Positions 26,901 through 34,500 of a stretch of 64,000 nt of DNA are shown here, piece after piece (the stretch's first letter is position 1; each line of letters begins with the position of its first letter). The notes beneath the pieces were generated by a model. It made no database searches. It was not told where the DNA came from and worked only from the letters and a program-made list of their open reading frames with translations. Both the position numbers and the translations under genes were made by a program. The stretch is from the NCBI GenBank assembly GCA_948470475.1, contig OX419346.1:20396917-20460916 (forward strand), written 5' to 3'. Origin of the DNA: Galaxea fascicularis. Lineage: Eukaryota > Cnidaria > Anthozoa > Scleractinia > Euphylliidae.

Positions 26901-27503
26901 CTGCAAGAGGAGGATGTGGGTGAAGAGTACACATCAGACTTGAAAGGAATTCTAGCAAGATTCAACAGTTCTACCAGCATGGCCAGTGATAAGGATGAAA
27001 CATACTCACAGCCTTTTGCCCAGCTTGATGCTGGTGTTCAGCTACAAGAATTTAATGCAGCACAAAAGCATCTGTGGCAAGAAATCTTAGACAACATCAA
27101 GAAAGACCTGGATAGACATCCGTATATTGCATTATCTATGACTGCTGCCACAACTGTTGCATCTGCTGCACTTTCACAACAAAGAAGTTGGAGAGAAGGT
27201 GAGGGAGTTCCAGAATTGCAAGTGGATGTTGTGCTGTTCACGTGCAATCATCATTTTCCAAGGGTATTTTTCCAGGAATTTATTTTACCAGAATTTCAGC
27301 AGAGGATGTCTGAACTACCTCTTCAGCTGAAGCACACAATAAAACTGCTTTTGAGGTTCTATGGAAAGGTGGAAAGCTGCCTGCCAACTGCTTGTCCAAT
27401 CTGTGTGTACAACTCCATCAGAATGGAGCAGGTGGAAATTCTTATGGAACAGAATGTACATGTAAATGGAGAAAGCTTTCAAGCTAAACCATGGGACATT
27501 TGA
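413..27503 (+). CDS. Large RCC1-propeller protein with helical solenoid and RING-like C terminus (5' end outside window)
   Basis: I joined 32 exons, each with AG acceptor and GT donor, by reading phase. They total 3705 nt, which is 1234 residues plus the stop at 27501-27503, with no phase break. Order of parts: an N-terminal region and helical solenoid (visible residues 1 to about 435), a Cys cluster near 430-442, a seven-blade RCC1-type propeller (about 450-822), then a helical region (823-1234) ending in a Cys/His cluster. A solenoid plus propeller plus degenerate RING is the layout of membrane-coat and tethering proteins such as the HOPS/CORVET subunits, so a vesicle-trafficking role is inferred. 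I do not recognise a specific named orthologue. The first coding exons lie left of position 413. AATAAA at 27676-27681 is a possible poly(A) signal. Exon lists are in the three module entries. Confidence 0.85.
651..4478. mobile_element. 3.8 kb inverted-repeat DNA transposon, probably non-autonomous
   Basis: The ends 651-684 and 4445-4478 are perfect 34-bp inverted repeats starting GTGACCTCATTTGCGATAAG. The flanks 647-650 and 4479-4482 are both ATTT, a likely 4-bp target duplication. Inside the left end, GTTTAAAC occurs at 699, 713, 744 and 765; inside the right end at 4373 and 4394, with near copies between. No open frame longer than about 100 codons is present, so no transposase is visible. 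The element sits in the intron between the exons at 413 and 5092. The superfamily is not clear: a 4-bp duplication does not point to a common one. Confidence 0.85.
5463..5609. repeat. GTCA microsatellite followed by a 112-bp hairpin element
   Basis: A run of about seven GTCA units (5463-5490) leads into TAGGCTCGATT at 5498. The inverse AATCGAGCCTA ends at 5609, and CAAT repeats follow on both sides. The short inverted-repeat unit looks like a MITE inserted in a simple repeat. Confidence 0.6.
5945..6211 (-). repeat. 3' long terminal repeat of the copia element
   Basis: On the minus strand a polypurine tract (AAGTGGGAG) is followed at 6211 by TGTTGGAGAATAATAAT, the usual TG start of a copia LTR. 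A TATA-like ATATATTTATT lies inside, near 6024-6036. The far end is uncertain; TTAAAACA ending at 5945 is the best CA end. The same TGTTGGAGAATAATAAT starts at 10196, next to the truncated gag, and is all that remains of the 5' LTR. Confidence 0.6.
6296..10171 (-). mobile_element. Ty1/copia retrotransposon polyprotein, N-terminally truncated
   Basis: One unbroken frame of about 1290 codons lies on the minus strand in an intron of the RCC1 gene, antisense to it. Domains in order: the gag helical region (residues 1-110), a CCHC zinc knuckle (CYKCQKIGHFVKNC, 183-196), the aspartic protease DSGA (237-240), the integrase HHCC and DDE core (including HSDLCGP and TDNGGEY), reverse transcriptase with YVDD, and RNase H with DADWAGD and STTEAEY. 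The gag, integrase, RT, RNase H order is that of copia. The frame opens after a TAA at 10181-10183 and has no ATG at the expected gag start, so roughly the first several dozen gag residues are missing. Downstream is a polypurine tract and a long terminal repeat. Enzymatic regions look intact, so decay is recent or slow. Confidence 0.95.
10180..10196 (-). repeat. 17-bp remnant of the 5' LTR
   Basis: TGTTGGAGAATAATAAT on the minus strand matches the start of the 3' LTR and is followed at once by gag sequence. The rest of the 5' LTR, the primer-binding site and the gag start are deleted. GAGTT flanks it (10197-10201), and GAGTT also occurs at 5959-5963, close to the 3' LTR end. Confidence 0.7.
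10305..10460. repeat. Dispersed repeat family A, copy 1
   Basis: Sequence of the form TAACTTCTCCTT ... ATACATTGTCCAGCAG ... CCCAAATTCTCTTAACTAATGT ... AACTGTATGACAGCTAG recurs at 18055-18240 and 38670-38812, with looser, partly inverted relatives near 47150-47310 and 63740-63980. It has no coding capacity. Confidence 0.7.
10867..10983. repeat. Foldback element
   Basis: TTTGTGTTATCTGCCGAAGCC near 10916 is inverted as GGCTGAGGCGGATAACACAAA up to 10961, and ATTATTGGAT at the left recurs inverted as ATCCAATAAT at the right end. A MITE-like hairpin in an intron. Confidence 0.65.
11903..12192. repeat. Two adjacent foldback elements
   Basis: The first pairs TATTATTATATCTCTCAG (from 11903) with CTCAGAGATATAATAAAT (to 12034) around a GGGCCGTA/TACGGCCC core. 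The second pairs GTTACTAACC and GTCCGTACTGTAAGTTACGG with CCGTAACTTACATTACGGAC and GGTTAGTAAG (to about 12192). Both lie in an intron of the RCC1 gene. Confidence 0.6.
13197..13232 (+). repeat. LINE 3' tail ending in an AATC microsatellite
   Basis: AATTCAGCCAATAGGCTGCAAG just before this site is almost the same as AATTCAGCCAATTGGCTGCAAG at 19503-19524, the 3' end of a LINE. It ends in repeated AATC units, as LINE tails often do. Confidence 0.55.
13697..13870 (+). repeat. GAT/GGT-rich trinucleotide tract
   Basis: Irregular tandem GATGGTGGT units fill an intron. They produce spurious Asp/Gly-rich and His-rich open frames on the two strands. Confidence 0.9.
14229..14590. repeat. Dispersed repeat family B, copy 1
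   Basis: Contains TTGATATTTTAACAACTTCTC, GATGTAGCGATTTAAAGGGTT, CATATACATCAGCAGTTTATT and CAGGGACCCATATACTGTAA. The same blocks recur at 58080-58535 and 59640-59890, and a fragment (TCCCTACTACTTCTATAGGAAATG) near 32707. No coding content. Confidence 0.75.
15120..15893. repeat. 36-bp minisatellite, 21 units
   Basis: The unit is GAGATAGTTGTAACCCACAA followed by ATTACTGGTTTGTAAT. From 15436 to 15868 the spacing is exactly 36 bp; units to the left are a little irregular. Variants alternate between ATTACTGG and ATTGCTGG or ACTGCTGG. Because 36 is divisible by three, several frames stay open on both strands; none is a gene. It lies in the intron between 14936 and 16063. Confidence 0.97.
16063..21971 (+). 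CDS. RCC1-type seven-blade propeller module (11 exons)
   Basis: Exons: 16063-16178, 16996-17070, 17968-18028, 18555-18587, 18921-19193, 19806-19830, 20392-20504, 20595-20663, 21226-21339, 21647-21757, 21843-21971. Seven blade signatures of the form VxxWGxxxxGQLGxG can be read: VYTWGRSQKGRLGHGD, VYSWGSSEYGQLGQGD, VWSWGWGVHGQLG, VFTFGGGLYGQLGLG, a degenerate LFNWGRSPHFF, VYSWGLNDYGQLGLGN and VYVWGRADSGQ. Interblade 'VACGMEHTLAL', 'VVCGHYHSMALS' and 'LAAGYSHSAALS' segments match the RCC1 consensus. Seven blades is the number in RCC1 itself. RCC1 folds can act as nucleotide-exchange or protein-binding platforms, and nothing here decides which. Confidence 0.9.
16744..16921 (-). mobile_element. tRNA-derived SINE
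   Basis: On the minus strand the head reads TTGGCACAGTGGTGAGAGCGC (A box, 16888-16910), followed by GGGTTTGATTCTC (B box, about 16852-16867) and a body that includes GTTTTTCTCCGGGTACTCCG. The spacing is that of a pol III promoter. It lies in an intron of the RCC1 gene, antisense. Confidence 0.75.
18055..18240. repeat. Dispersed repeat family A, copy 2
   Basis: Same order of blocks as the copy at 10305: TAACTTCTCCTT, ATATTGTCCAGCAG, CCCAAATTCTCTTA and AACTGTATAACAGCTAG. It lies in an intron between RCC1 blade exons. Confidence 0.7.
19250..19555 (+). mobile_element. 5'-truncated LINE: C-terminal end of ORF2 plus 3' UTR
   Basis: The frame ending at 19450 reads YNLRSTRAFAVPVCKTNRFR followed by DSFIISHCM and a stop, the usual C terminus of CR1/L2-like reverse-transcriptase proteins in animals. 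The 3' UTR follows, with the AATTCAGCCAATTGGCTGCAAG block (19503-19524) and AATAAA-rich end. Only the last part of the element is present, in an intron of the RCC1 gene. Confidence 0.8.
20120..20296. repeat. Near-perfect 177-bp palindrome
   Basis: The arm from 20120 (AAACAAGTAAAAATGAG, then CCCGACGTTTCGGCGACTTC and ATGACGCCATTATCAAGGGT) is repeated inverted to 20296 with about one mismatch. Between them is a short loop of repeated AAATGAGACT. It would form a very stable hairpin in the intron before the exon at 20392. Confidence 0.9.
20936..21180 (-). repeat. Retroelement 3' end in reverse orientation
   Basis: A TAATAATAATAATAATAACTTTATTTC run reads on the minus strand as a poly(A)-signal-like AAATAAAG followed by TTA repeats, the tail style of LINEs and SINEs. 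The body is not recognised. Confidence 0.4.
22440..22735 (+). repeat. Probable LINE or SINE 3' UTR
   Basis: T-rich sequence ending TTTAATAAACTTGAACTTGAACTTAAC, a poly(A) signal plus short tandem tail. It lies in the long intron between the last propeller exon and the exon at 23482. No coding part is seen. Confidence 0.4.
23482..27503 (+). CDS. C-terminal helical and RING-like module (7 exons)
   Basis: Exons: 23482-23551, 23845-23932, 24445-24514, 25077-25189, 25479-25545, 26259-26365, 26780-27503. The middle exons read as helical repeats (for example 'CLDIKDFLAAAIIYETIGEW', 'VLGYSLRFLSDCF'), resembling a resumed solenoid. The long last exon contains Cys/His pairs spaced like a decayed RING: FTCNHHFP near the start and CPICVYN some 45 residues later. 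Degenerate RINGs close several Vps-C subunits, so this supports the trafficking inference without proving it. The open frame extends upstream of 26780 by chance; the acceptor at 26778-26779 restores phase with the exon ending at 26365. Confidence 0.8.
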
Positions 27504-27683
27504 GTTTGAAAGTCAAGAACATGACTTGTTATTTTATGGGTATTTGGCGACCAGATGGTGGAGGGTTCTAGCTGGAGCTAAGATTGCTCTATTGCCAGTC
27601 CGATATTCTCTAAGTATTGGACCGGGTATTGTCCCAAATGATCCAGCATTGTTCCCGCGTTGTCTTCAGTTGTGTAATAAATC

Positions 27684-27829
27684 TCTTATGAACCAAGCTT
27701 GCTCGGGACCGTACTGGGAGAATATCGGCCGTCGGTCTTTTTGTATGGACCGAGCGCAGCAAGGTCTGTACTGTCAAGACCTCGGGCCAATATTCTCCCA
27801 GTACGGCCCTCGCGCTTGGTTAATAAGAT
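27684..27829. repeat. Foldback element just after the RCC1 gene
   Basis: TCTTATGAACCAAGC and ACCGTACTGGGAGAATAT at the left pair with ATATTCTCCCAGTACGG and GCTTGGTTAATAAGA at the right. It overlaps a possible 3' UTR. Confidence 0.7.
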
Positions 27830-28720
27830 AATTATACATGTATATTTTGCAAAGCATGGGCATTTTCCACACCTTCAAGAACTTTGACCCAAAATATATT
27901 ATTGACCTGACCAGCCTAATCACCCCAGAAAAATGCTGACTGAGTGAATAATCTTAGAAGCTTATGGCCAGTAGCATTGATGGCTGATCTAGATCTAATT
28001 ATGTTACAGTTAAAGACAACTGGAAACAGTGTTTCCAGGTTTATTTTCACTATATTAGCTAAACCCCAATTGTGTACATTTGTTTCGCAGTCTTTCACAT
28101 TATCACGGCCATAGTAGACTTTGGTGTAGACGAGGCATGATCTGTGATCGCCTTGAGGTGAGAGCCACTAGGGGGTCTTGGGGCATTTATCTCAGTTTAA
28201 CACGAACCAACAAAATGCAATGCAACATAATTTTATACCACAATATAATTATGCAAACATGTTTCAGTCAGTTCATCTTTATTGATCAAAATATTTTACA
28301 GAATTTAAAAAAAACCAACCAAAAAATGATAATGATGCAAAAATATGTTTAACTTGTATGGCAATTTTATGAGAAAAACAAGAAAGCAAAAAGCAGCTAT
28401 ATAACAAGCTAATTATTATTTGGTCTTTAAATTAGAGAAATAATAGTCTGCTCATAAACACAAAAACTAAAAACAGCAGATTAAATATTCTTACTTTGTA
28501 AATACCAGTATTTTCAATAGAAAGCAAATAATTTTAAATTAATATGAATTAATTGGGAAAGAATAGAGTAACAGAGTGAAGAGCTGCAGATATGATGTCA
28601 TTTTGTTTAACCTCTTATTTTGACTATGAAATGAAATAAAACTTGTCAAACAAGGTAACAAAATATATATATATTTTTAGTATCACAAGGTCTTCTGGAT
28701 GGTCACTTAACCAAAAAATG

Positions 28721-31220
28721 TTAGCATGTATAAAATCCCCCATCATGTTTTCTGGAATAGCCCCCATTCGTTGCGGCACTATGGTGACTCTCTGTCGAGA
28801 AAAACAGCAAAGCAAAATAGATAGGTTAGTGAAGGTTTTTAACAAGACAGGCTCAAACATAGGTCTGTTCCCATGCGATGTGGCAAATAAATGGTCAGTA
28901 TAGCTAAAGACAAATCAGAGAACACTTCATAATAAAAAAAAAGTAGTTACCTATGGCTCCATTGATGCTGTGAATGCTCTGACGTTGTTCACTTGTGCTT
29001 TTCATCAGTGGCAATTTGTAGGGGTCAATTTCTGGTTCCTCTGGTGGAGGTCGATTCTTGAGAATTCGCCTGTTGATGAAAGAATGGTACATTCTAATTA
29101 AACCAATCAACCTGTACTCAATTTCTGAGTGGGAAGTACAACCAACCTATATATGTCAATAATTGTGGCAAATTCCTGAGAGAAAAAGGTTGCTAGGTTC
29201 CTTATCGAACTGTTAGAAATGAGGAACAATTTTGGTATTATCAACAGAGTTGATAAATGTAAATTGACCACCGTACAGGGATTCTAAAAGCTAATGAGGG
29301 CCATGTGAAGGAATTTGAACAGAAAAAAAAATAGAATTTACAGGCACTTACCCATGAGGCAAATCAACAGTCTCATGTTGCACTAGCGTCTCTGCCTTTG
29401 AAGAAAGAAATTCCTTATGATGGTCGTAAGTTGACTTGATGACAAAATCCAAGCTGTCATTGGGAGCCTGTAATATGAATGAATAAATAAGTCTCCCACT
29501 GTAACAAAGCTTATCTTTTCTCAGATCAAGCATCATGGATCAGTGGCAGATCCAGAAATTCCACAAAGAGGGGGCAGAGGAAATTGCGGTGAGAGCACAC
29601 ACATGTGCCCTCTATCCAAAAAAGATGCTGCTTACAGCATTTTGGGGGCATTTGTGACCAAACTTTAAGGCTCCAGAAAGCAAAATTTGAGTAGGTTGGT
29701 TACAGAAGCTCATTAAATACAAAGAAAAAGAGGGGGTCATGGCCCCCTCAGCTCCCCCCTAAATTCACCCTTGTACATAACCATCCGGCTGTGCAAGAAC
29801 CTGAATGTCTTGCATCTTTTACCTTCCATTTTCTCCATGACACCAACCATTCATGTAACAAACCAATACAAAATGTCAAACTGTGGAACATTGTTGCATT
29901 TGTTTAAGACAGTCTGCAAGTACTGTGCAATTGCCCTGATAAACATGGGGGATATTGCCTGCTGGCTGATGCTTATGTTTTATAAATTCCTTTCATTTCA
30001 AATCGTTCGAGACTTCTGACATTTCCCTGCTAGCAGAGGTCTCTCACAGCGAGAAGAAATGAACTCGACCCTCGTTTATTTCTCTGCCTGAGAGACCTCT
30101 GCTAGCAGGGAATTCTGGGTTTACGGTCACTTCGTTCCATGGTCAGTTCGTTCCAAGTCAGATTGTTCCACGATAGAAGTCAGATTGTTTCACATAATTA
30201 AACCGTTTCACTTATAAACAGTGAGGGAAATCTTCTTCCTCAATAAAAATGTTAAGAAAAAATTCCAACCTGACTTTAGCCGTGCTTAGTGGAATTTATG
30301 GAAAACTTTACCTTTTCTGCCTGTTCTCTTTGAAGTGACGCACAATGACTTAGTCTTCATCAGCAGGGAAATATTCAATCGATCGATCAACTATAAAAAA
30401 AATCATCGTTCTAATCTCTTATTACACGAATAGAGCAATTTATCTACAGTTATCCATCTGTGTGGTACATACAGATCTGACTCTGCCTGTATGTTGTGGA
30501 ACGATCTGACTTGGAACGATCTGACCATGGAACGAACTGACCAGATACCGAATTCTGACATCTGACAGCAGAAATTGGTTCCACTTTGGATCGTTTTAAC
30601 CACAAAACGAGTTTAATTACCTGAGGATCGTGATGAAAAATTTCCCTTCTTGAGCTAGCAAGCGTGGCTGTTTTATTAAGTCTGTCCCACGCAGTGCCCT
30701 CCTTGCTTTGGTTCGCGAGCGTTCCGTTTTCCTTAACCTTGAGTAAAAGGATTATTCAATATATTAAACACTGAAATTGTAGAATTTGAGCTTAATGAAA
30801 ATGCATAGTAGTTTGCGATTCTGAGGTATTTGTGGCCAACTTGCGTGAGGTTTTAATTTCTACATTTCCACGCGAATTACACGCGTATTGTCTCGAGTTC
30901 CACGGGAAACGAAAACATGTCACTTGTAGCCGCAATTTTGGCAATCGGCATGCAGCAGCGATTCAAGTCTAAGTTTTACAAAGCAATGGCTTTTGCTTCT
31001 TCACAATGATTTGATGCGGTAATACAGTAGAAGAAGGTAAACATTTCTCGCTTTAAGGTTGTTTATAGAAAGCAAATCTTTGTCCATTTTCCTTTCAAAA
31101 TACGGCCACAGTCGTCCTCGTACGACATCTTTCCGCTTTTTCCCTTACCTGCTTTCCTTGCTGACCGTAAAAATCACTATCGTTCTGAAGTCTTGGAAAA
31201 GGGTAAGGATCACGAGGCAT
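28721..31220 (-). CDS. CFAP276: CFAP276-like ciliary microtubule inner protein
   Basis: Five exons on the minus strand, in transcription order: 31220-31149, 30737-30621, 29467-29352, 29069-28951, 28791-28721. They join in frame to 164 residues plus the TAA stop. Recognition rests on family features known for CFAP276 (C1orf194): the start MxRDPxPFP, a W-x-RLN segment in exon 2, the LDFxxxxxYxHH block in exon 3, SIHSIxGxI at the end of exon 4 and the C terminus [14 protein letters not shown] in exon 5. Length is close to the human protein (about 169). CFAP276 lies inside the A-tubule of ciliary doublet microtubules, so this protein should act in motile cilia or sperm. It is transcribed divergently from the FAM120 gene and convergently with the RCC1 gene. 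An X-box-like site lies about 100 bp upstream of the ATG. Confidence 0.93.
29532..29775. repeat. Possible MITE with G-rich and C-rich halves
   Basis: AGTGGCAGATCCAGAAATTC leads into AAAGAGGGGGCAG, and the right side has AGAGGGGGTCATGGCCCCCTCAGCTCCCCCC. The pattern resembles common short elements, but the inverted match of the ends is weak. It lies in an intron of CFAP276. Confidence 0.35.
30023..30112. repeat. 90-bp foldback
   Basis: TTCCCTGCTAGCAGAGGTCT and the following CTCA are perfectly inverted at the right end (TGAGAGACCTCTGCTAGCAG, then GGAA). Lies in an intron of CFAP276. Confidence 0.9.
30125..30542. mobile_element. Inverted-repeat element of about 420 bp
   Basis: The left end from 30125 (GGTCACTTCGTTCCATGGTC) and the inverse of the right end to 30542 (GGTCAGTTCGTTCCATGGTC) match over about 47 bp with a few mismatches. 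Each end holds tandem copies of GTTCCA and GGTCAG. No coding part. Directly follows another foldback. Confidence 0.8.
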
Positions 31221-31525
31221 TTTGTAGAAATCGTGAGATGAAATCAACAAGAGGGAAATGCAACAATCGCCGCGTTCACTCCGAAGCAACCACACAGTTT
31301 GTCTTCTTTTTGCAGGCGTCTTGTTGCTATGGGAATAATTCAATCGGGAAGAATCAGTCAATCCCGGAATACACTTCGCGTTGATAAAACTTTCCCAGAC
31401 ATCTTTGCAGGGGTAGTGTAATATGGCGGCGAAGCACGTGTAGAATACTTGTAGCAAAAAAGGCATTGTTTTCTCGATGTGAACGCTGAACTTCAAATAT
31501 TTCTCCTTCGATTAACTGTGCTAAA
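31221..31525. promoter_or_regulatory. Head-to-head promoter region between CFAP276 and FAM120
   Basis: Only 305 bp separate the two divergent start codons, so the genes probably share a promoter region. The interval contains an X-box-like site (31323-31336), an AATATGGCGGC sequence (31420-31430) matching the YY1 consensus AANATGGCGGC, and a palindromic CACGTG E-box (31435-31440). No obvious TATA box is seen. The assignment of each element to one gene or the other is inference from position. Confidence 0.65.
31323..31336. promoter_or_regulatory. X-box-like RFX site upstream of CFAP276
   Basis: GTTGCTATGGGAAT differs from the RFX X-box consensus GTNRCC(N0-3)RGYAAC at three positions. It lies 103 bp upstream of the CFAP276 ATG, in the window where functional X-boxes of cilia genes usually sit. 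The match alone is imperfect; the position and the gene make it credible. Confidence 0.5.
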
Positions 31526-34500
31526 ATGGGCATTCAGGGCTTGCAGGAGTACGTCGAGGCAAACTGCCCTTCAGCCTGCGAAGAAGTTGATTTGAAGGAA
31601 GTTCTTCAAGGGAAAAAAACAACGAACACAGACGCACCGGTTCTTCTTGTAGACACGAGAAGTTGTCTAAAACACCTTTATGGTCCTAATACGGACTGGG
31701 TGTGCGGAGGACAGTGGAACGAAATGCTCCGCTCTGTAGAGAACTTTACGAGGTCATTCCGGCAGCAAAACATTCAAATTGTGATGTATTTCGACGGGGA
31801 AGGACAGTCGCGGAATCTCAACGAATGGATTAAAAATCAAAACGACAAGCGGCAGCTTGCTCGCCAGATCCTCACACACGTCATGAAAATGAACTGCTAT
31901 CCCGGTAAAAGACTCTATTTTCCACCACCCGTTGTAGACACGTGCTTGCGACTCGCTTTCCTTAGTTGTGGTGTTTCTGTTTGTAGTTCAACTGGGGATT
32001 TAAACAAAGAAATGGCTACTTACTGCAGGGCAGAAGGTTACGCTGGAGTAATGGGCCATCACGCAGACTTTCTCATTTTCGACGTCCCAAATTATTTTTC
32101 CGCCGATCACCTTAAATTTTCTAAGAAAGAAATCACTACGATGAGATTTAAACGCGATGCCATGTTAGCTGCGATTCAACTTCATCACGAGCAGCTTGGC
32201 TTGCTTGCCACTTTACTAGGAACTAGTTTCATTCCAGAAGAAGTCCTCGGATCATTTTACTGGAATCTTTTAGGGCCAGATCACCCTTTAGCAAAAGTCC
32301 AGGTTGGTATCTATATCCATTGATTTGTTAATTATTTCTTCTTCTTCTTCTTCCTCTTCTTATTATTATTATTACTATTATTATTATTATTATTATTATT
32401 AAGCTAAACTTCAGAAGGCTAGATTCTAGAATACCCGGCCACTTATTTGCATGTGAATAGTGTGTATTGTTATCTGTCTCGTTCTTCAAACGATGCCGCT
32501 ACAAGAAGACAATAGTGGCCGGGTATTCTGAAGTTGCTCCTAATTTTTATATTTTAAGAGTCATGGCCACTATCTGTTTATGAGGAAGAGTAAAATAAAT
32601 GTAGTTAATTTTACAAACTTTGAGTGGGGTTGTCATTAAAAGCCAGGGACCAGGAGTGGTCAGAGTGGTCATAAGAATTAAGGACAACATCACAGAAGCT
32701 GAATATGCAACGTCTCCCTACTACTTCTATAGGAAATGTGTTGGGGCAGTGGGGGGCGGGGGGGGGGGGGATAGAAAAAAGGCCTGGGACCAAGAAACAA
32801 TGTTCTAGCAACTTGCAAAGCACTCATCTTGGTCAGCGGTGTATTTTTATCAGGCGCTCTGCATAAACTATGTGTGTGTTGGCTTTTTTGTCGGTATTAT
32901 TTATTATCGCAAAGTGAAGTTGAGAAAACATTCAGAGCTGACTCATTCCCTAATGGCTCTGAAGCTTCCTGTTAAGGTACAACTTGCAGCTTGCACAAAT
33001 TACATGTACGAGATGAACACTTAGTCCACATAGCTAGTTTGCTCGATAATCCATTTATTCACGGGAACCCAAGTATGTCAAGTTTCTGATGTACTGTCAG
33101 ATATCCGAGTTTTAGGATTCAGACGATAATCAGTGTAATTTATTCACCTAATGACCTCATTCTGTTGCCAATAAAATGCAGGTTTGATGGCTCCAAAACA
33201 TCACAACAAACATTGCCTCTTCAACCAACCACGTTCAATTTCATTCAACACAACATGTACTGGGAATGTGTTCTTGTAGCCAAAACATGAAAAACTGCTT
33301 TTGCAAACTTTCCTGTATATCAGCGTGATGTTTTGGGTTGGGAAGATCTGAAGGAAAGATTAAAACAAAATATGTCATTCAACCCACAAAACCCTGGTCC
33401 CAAAAGTGCTACTTTCCATTCTTGAATTTGTCCTGTATTCAACAGTGGCTGTGATTCTTTCAGCTGGGAATGTGCAGTGTTTTCTGTCATCAAATTCCGG
33501 AACAAGTATTTTACCAAGCCTATCTGTCATCTTGGTGACCCTAACTCTGGCAGTTGAAGCATACATCTGCCAGCCATCTCATGAACTGCGTATGTTCGGC
33601 TTGGACAGGGATAATCTCGGAGAAACTACCATGCATTAAAAACAACGTCCACGAAGAAGTAAATTTTCCAAATTGAAGGGCTTCAAAATAAAAAAAATTG
33701 TTGAATAAAGTATAAAGAAGCCACCGCATTTCGTACTGGCATCAGCCGCCACGTTTCTTGTTTTGTTTACACTTCGGGATGACAAACTCTACTTGTGCAC
33801 AGTGCACAGATCGGCTGACTGATGCCTCCATGATTGCTTTGCAAGTCAGGGCTCGAGACTAACAGTAGCCAACTAGCCACAGACTAGTAAAAATTCCAAT
33901 TTGGCTAGTAGGTTTTGCGCTTCACTAGCCATTTTGGCGAGTGAAATGTCACCACTGGAGGACCAGTAGAAATCACTGGTCGAAGTGTGCAGACTTTGAA
34001 ACATCAGCTGTATATAGTTGGTTCACATGATTTATTGCCTCAAGCAAGAGCTTAAGATTATTAAAAAGCGAAAGCATGATTGAATTTTTCGGTTGTTTTT
34101 TCTAAAGCACCAAATGACAAACAAACTGTTTTCTGCAAATGAGAAGTTACGGAAGTTTAGGGATAAAGTTTCATGCTTAAAAAAAGTCGGTCTTCTTTCA
34201 ATTACTTCAAAAACTAAAAAAAAATCTGAGTGATTTGAGCGATGCCTATTTAACATCGGTGTCTATGTCTGCAACTCTCCAAATAAAGTCATTGCACTTT
34301 GAAGTTGTTTAGTGTACTTTAAGTTACACACAGGCTAGCATTTATTTGACGTTCAAGCCCCTTAAAATCAGATTTTTTGTATTTAAACTGTTGCGATGAT
34401 AAACTCATCATAACACTTTCAAACGTAAAATAAACCTATTCTAATAAGCTGATAAGTTCAGTTCTTTCATCTCTGTACTGTGGTTGGAAAAAAAGGTACT

